The position numbers were made by a program, and so were the translations under genes. This document shows positions 60,101 to 64,000 of a DNA stretch of 64,000 bases, piece after piece. Source of the DNA: Pegea sp. RAD2-039 (taxonomy: Eukaryota; Chordata; Thaliacea; Salpida; Salpidae); the NCBI GenBank assembly GCA_034620365.1, contig JAQGEQ010000048.1, positions 1,674,001-1,738,000 on the forward strand. The letters are read 5' to 3'. The notes beneath the pieces are model-generated. The model made no database searches. It worked only from the letters and a program-made list of their open reading frames with translations, and was not told the origin of the DNA. Every line of letters starts with the position of its first letter. Positions within the stretch are counted from its first letter, which is position 1.

Positions 60101-60388
60101 CCTTGGTCAGCAATACCAAGACAAAAGATTTCTTATGGATAAATTTTGCACTTGTAATTTTAGGAGTTACACAAGAGTGTACAGCTAGCTACTTAACAGT
60201 AGCAGGTATAAAACAGCAAAACGTACTTGAAGAGAAATTGTCACATGTGTCATACTACTGTACCACGTGATATAATAGTCGCTATTGTGATTGGTCAAAT
60301 TGAGAGAGTACCCGTAAGAATCATGAGGTACAACGTTTTTTTTAGTAACTGCAAAAAAAGTGATAATTAAACGAAAAAATGAAGTCAT
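57158..60388 (-). CDS. Secreted protein with two DOMON domains, probable GPI or C-terminal membrane anchor
   Basis: Ten minus-strand exons: 60227-60388, 59678-59796, 59452-59545, 58949-59074, 58838-58892, 58302-58435, 58057-58175, 57737-57830, 57445-57683, 57158-57299; phases close, 427 residues. It begins with a signal peptide (FFRLIITFFAV) and ends with a hydrophobic segment (FSFIIILKLSLVLF), as in GPI-anchored proteins. Two DOMON modules, about 20-160 and 190-375, share intron phases, so they arose by duplication: YYITWY/YYVAWQ, VWIGLGL/TWVGLAI and VLTDR/IVQDR blocks pair up. DOMON domains bind haem or sugars in cellobiose dehydrogenase, FRRS1 and MOXD1. Domain 2 has Met249 (GYVMTNSD) and His341 (EIGRHTEK) where b-haem ligands sit; domain 1 has neither. 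It starts 103 bp after the next gene ends, same strand. Family certain at domain level; substrate unknown. Confidence 0.8.
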
Positions 60389-60491
60389 CTGATTGTAAGT
60401 TTGTGAAGCATTTCTTTACAAAATCAAATTAAAAATTAAACTTTTGTTTTTTAATTTTTAAGGTAAACTAAACAATTCAAATTTGATAACT

Positions 60492-62185
60492 TTATGAAAA
60501 TAGCTTATGATATTTCAACCAACTTTCAAACGCTGTAGATTCTTGTGGACACCATTGAATTTTACCTCTAGATTTAAAGATAATTTTGATATCAGCACAT
60601 CCATATATAGCATCATCAAAAACAGACTTCAACTTTGCGATGCAGCGAAAACAAGACATTTTTAAAGGAAGATAAACTTTTGTAGAGTAGTAGCTATAAC
60701 TAAAATGAAGTTTCAATAATCACAATAAATAAGTAGTAATATTTTGACGATAATTCCTTAAACTCGTCTTAGCAATCTATTTTTCTATAAAATTAGTATT
60801 TACATATATAAGATGTTGCTTTAAAGTATGTTACAAACGTTTTAATCATAAAAAAAGCTTTCTATAAAATGATTTTAACTTCAAGTAGAAAGATAAGTAC
60901 ATGTTTGTTAGCAGTGATGTCAAAGATTTGTTTCTTGTTTAGCAGAAGGGTTAAAAACGCTTACATTGATCTGATTACAAACTTTATCTTTTGATTTTAT
61001 ATATATAAACTAATCTTTACAAACGAGTATCAAATAAACTATACATAAAATACAAATATACATTTTTGCTTCACACTAAGAAATTACTATTTACTTAGAA
61101 TAAATATATCAATCAGTAAACCTTTTATTATATGAAGTGCCCATGTTATTAGATTTAATGTCATTATTGATATAAACCAATTTTGTGTTCCCAAATATTT
61201 CCAACTTCATCTTTGGCTATAAAAATGTAAATTTATTGGTAGATTATCAAGTATAATGTTATTTGCTGACATAAATGCAATCTAATTCTTCAAAAGATTT
61301 AAATCTGAATTAATTTTGGAAAAATCTAATGAATACTTGACTAAGACTATTTCATACGTTTTAAGCTAAATTGAAATACAAGTTAACCGTACGAAAGATT
61401 ATGTTATAAATATTATATATAACTTACCAAACTCATTGTCAAAGGTGTTTTTACAATCCAAATAACTTCAATGCAGCTTCCAGCTTTTACAGTTGGCATT
61501 TCTAGTTTTGTTTTTGCAGCAAACCGATTTAAGAATGTCACTGAATATTTGTTAATCATTATTAATTCTATTTTTATTCTATTTTATAATACATTGCAGC
61601 GCGTTGCATACTGCAAGCGTTTATCACTTACTAAAAAATATATGAGGCAAAAAGTTCTTATTTTGACATTACAGATCTTACAAAATACTTTGATCAAACT
61701 ACTGACTTAAACTCATTTTTCAATTTTTTTTTGTATATTCTAATGGCTCTAGTTTTTACCATTTCTACTTTTAATTGTTGCTTCTTAAGTTTCATTGATA
61801 TTCTATATGAGATAGGATGCTCTTTAAGCTTTATGAAGAAAATTTCGTAAATCGAATGTAAAAATATATTGAAAACTGTTGCAACCATACATTTAAATAA
61901 ACTAAATGAATAAATTTTAAAGTATACGTAACTTGTATCTTAATTAAAAGACTAAACTTCTTATCAAATAAATTTTCTTTAAATGTTGGTTAAAAATGTT
62001 TTATCAATTTAATGAAAGAAAATCAAAGAACCTGTAGATTGTTCACATTGATCAATACTTAACTGTACATAGGAACAAATATCTCTTCGAGCTTGCTCCT
62101 GTACTAGTAGTTGATCGTCTTGTGCTGCAGCGAGCAAAATCTGAATGACATAAAAAACTTGGTTGAAAACGATTGTTAGCTTCAT
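60492..62185 (-). CDS. Small secreted protein with a chitin-binding type-4 / LPMO-like C-terminal half
   Basis: Four minus-strand exons: 62032-62185, 61428-61501, 61122-61216, 60492-60699; all phases close, 176 residues. An N-terminal signal peptide ends near ILLAAA-QDDQ (about residue 21). Seven Cys follow: 37, 47, 61, 124, 127, 142 and 158. The block VYLPLKMSCFRC and then GCADIKI (116-147) matches the family pattern hLP...C..C......CADI.I seen at the end of chitin-binding type-4 and AA15 oxygenase domains, and VKAGSCIEVIWIVK (56-69) fits an earlier strand of the same fold. The chain is shorter than a typical LPMO, and no His stands at the predicted mature N-terminus, so a copper His-brace is unlikely; it may be a binding-only or regulatory relative. 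The family call is tentative; the gene model is good. Confidence 0.6.
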
Positions 62186-63507
62186 ATCGTTATGAAGTTG
62201 TAGAAAGTTTGATACAAATTTGTTTAAGCAGAAATCTACTTTTGTAGTTTGTATCTCTTTTTTCTTAAAATCAGTTTTTCAACTTAATCTAGTTAAATCC
62301 TACATGTAAATTTTAGTGCTATTTGTTTATTTATTCTTGATTAATCGCAATTTATTTAGTTTACAAGACGTTTATAACGATTAAAAAACCTAGAGTAACT
62401 GTTGAAAATGATTTTTATAAACTCTTTTCGAAAAAGATTTCAATGAACATAGGTAATAGATAATTGTTAAATTTTGTTACAAAATTTGTTTTAAAGGCAA
62501 ACCAAATTTTATAAAGTCAATAGGAATCTTGTAAGAGTGTAATAAACCAAGAATTATTTCACTGAATATTATTGACAGTTTTTATAAAATTATTTTTCCA
62601 AAGTTTATAGATAGGTTAGTTTAAATTAAATTTGAAATTTTCCATTCAAATCAATAATTCCTAAGTTTTGATTTACCTAAATTATTTATAACGTTTATGA
62701 ATTATCATATAATTGAAACATAATATTAATGAATAACAATTATTTATCTTCATTAATCCATAACTTGTATATTAAATATTTTACTCGATTTTTAAATAAC
62801 ATAAAATATCTAAAAAAAAACTTTGATAAAATGATTTAAATTCAAACTTTGTTTAAATTAAGGCAATTCAAATGTCAACCTTGAATCACTGTCTTTGCAG
62901 CTGCAAAAACTCTATTTACTTATTCGCAGTACTATTCATACTTACTTTAAAAGATTATTAATGAAAGATATAAGTTCGGATTAAAAGTTTGTCTGAGATA
63001 TTTGTTTTGCTTAGCATGTTTTGCAAATTGAAGAGTAATAAGTGATAATTAATAGATGTTCTTGGTTCGAAAACTGTTCAGCTTTATTCTATTATCAAAC
63101 CTACAAAATAAATCTAAAAAGTTTTACCGTCAGTACTAAATGCGTGAGTAGTAAATCCACAATTGTCACCCTATGCACAGTCATGGTGACAAAAATAGAT
63201 TTGAGGCTTACTTTAAAATCAACGAACAATAGCAGAATGAATTTATTAAATGTAATGGCTCTTTTATTGGTAACCTTCTTAGCTTGAACAAATGACAAAG
63301 TATTCATTTCTCTTTTCTGTCCTTTTTCTTATCTTACGAACATTTTTGGCACAAAAGAATTGGTTGTTATTGTTGTGTATCAAGTAGAAGGAGTGGTGTC
63401 CTCAGAACAAAGGATTTCAGCTGTAAAACCATTAGACGTTTTTTTAATAAGGGACAGTCTATAAAACTGCTGAGCTTGAACAGTTTTATCTATAAATAAA
63501 TCTTAAC
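62186..63507. other. Divergent intergenic region upstream of two genes
   Basis: It contains promoters for the LPMO-like gene (left, minus) and the unidentified gene (right, plus). Open stretches at 63042-63307 on both strands are mirror artefacts with no family match. Confidence 0.45.
63460..63466 (+). promoter_or_regulatory. Possible TATA box
   Basis: TATAAAA lies 48 bases before the ATG at 63508, a good distance for a short 5' leader. In such AT-rich DNA it may occur by chance. Confidence 0.3.
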
Positions 63508-63632
63508 ATGCTACCAAAAGCCAGCTCGGAAGGTGCTACTGAAAAACGATCAACTGCTTACCGAAAACTGACTACAACAGAAGAAATGGAATTAACTCAA
63601 AAATTAACTCGTCAATCTGTGAGAAACACAAG
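63508..63632 (+). CDS. First coding exon of an unidentified protein (cut by window end)
   Basis: ATG at 63508 opens 41 codons, then AG followed by a GTTGGT donor (phase 2). The peptide starts MLPKASSEGATEKRSTAYRK and goes on with TTEEMELTQKLTRQ, a charged, helix-prone N-terminus without signal peptide. No second exon could be placed in the last 370 bases. I do not recognise the family. Base composition (about 44% G+C) is well above the flanks, which supports real coding. Confidence 0.55.
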
Positions 63633-64000
63633 GTTGGTGGTAGAGTGTTTATTTAAACGTTTAATATTCTAAAAATACAAATTAATCTTATATTTATTAA
63701 TTTGTAAACGATTTTTGTTAAAAAGAATACCTCTAGTAAGCTTATATCAATATTTTAATTTTTATTTACATTGATTATAATCCCTTTAAGAATGTAAATA
63801 TTTACTAGATTATAAAAACTCCTATAAATAGTATTTTTGTTCAGTATATACACAGGTAAATAAGGTTTTGTTTAAAATAATTTTTTTATCTTACAATAGT
63901 TTTTTATAATCACTAGCTACAAGAAGTTATATGTAGCTTATAATAATCAAGGATAAAATAGTTGAAAGATTTCATAATAAGCGTGCGTCTGAATTGGTTT

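Noticed and set aside
60085..60270. Plus-strand open frame opposite the DOMON gene
   Set aside because: Mirror of the first DOMON exon and its intron; no family similarity.

Overview
This window is nuclear DNA from a small animal. It is about three-quarters A+T, its genes are cut into many short exons by GT-AG introns (some only 48-57 bp), and the proteins are clearly metazoan: a rhodopsin-family receptor, an AF9/ENL homologue, an adiponectin receptor, a CUB-LDLa-trypsin protease and CFAP52, which implies motile cilia. The lineage cannot be fixed from the sequence alone; an AT-rich, intron-dense invertebrate fits. I rebuilt the gene models by hand from splice sites, reading-frame phase and family similarity. 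In nine of the eleven models every intron phase closes from start to stop. The exceptions are SELENOI, whose last exon I could not find, and the last gene, which is cut by the window edge.

Layout, left to right. 1-7745: a seven-transmembrane receptor gene (-) with a strange 3' end. 10634-18072: TGS1, the snRNA/snoRNA cap trimethylguanosine synthase (-). 20915-23207: ethanolaminephosphotransferase SELENOI/EPT1 (-). 23955-25010: a decayed LINE between divergent genes. 25745-30439: a YEATS/AHD protein of the AF9-ENL family (+). 32840-36959: CFAP52 (-). 38666-43213: a secreted CUB-LDLa-trypsin zymogen (-) whose introns carry repeat relics. 43214-47121: intergenic, with a GC-richer LINE 3' end. 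47122-51654: adiponectin receptor (-). 54958-56807: myo-inositol oxygenase (+). 57158-60388: a secreted, probably surface-anchored protein with two DOMON domains (-). 60492-62185: a small secreted protein whose C-terminal half resembles chitin-binding type-4/LPMO-like domains (-). 63508 onward: the first exon of an unidentified gene (+).

Most neighbours are unrelated in function, as expected for an animal genome. The best candidate for a functional pairing is the DOMON protein and the LPMO-like protein. They are 103 bp apart on the same strand and both secreted, and in other organisms DOMON haem domains donate electrons to LPMOs. The second DOMON keeps a Met and a His at the places expected for haem ligands, but the LPMO-like protein lacks the N-terminal His of the copper site, so the link is only a hypothesis. 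The oddest gene structure is the receptor: the exon encoding TM7 carries an in-frame TGA and lies downstream of two C-tail-like exons that splice in frame directly to the TM6 exon.
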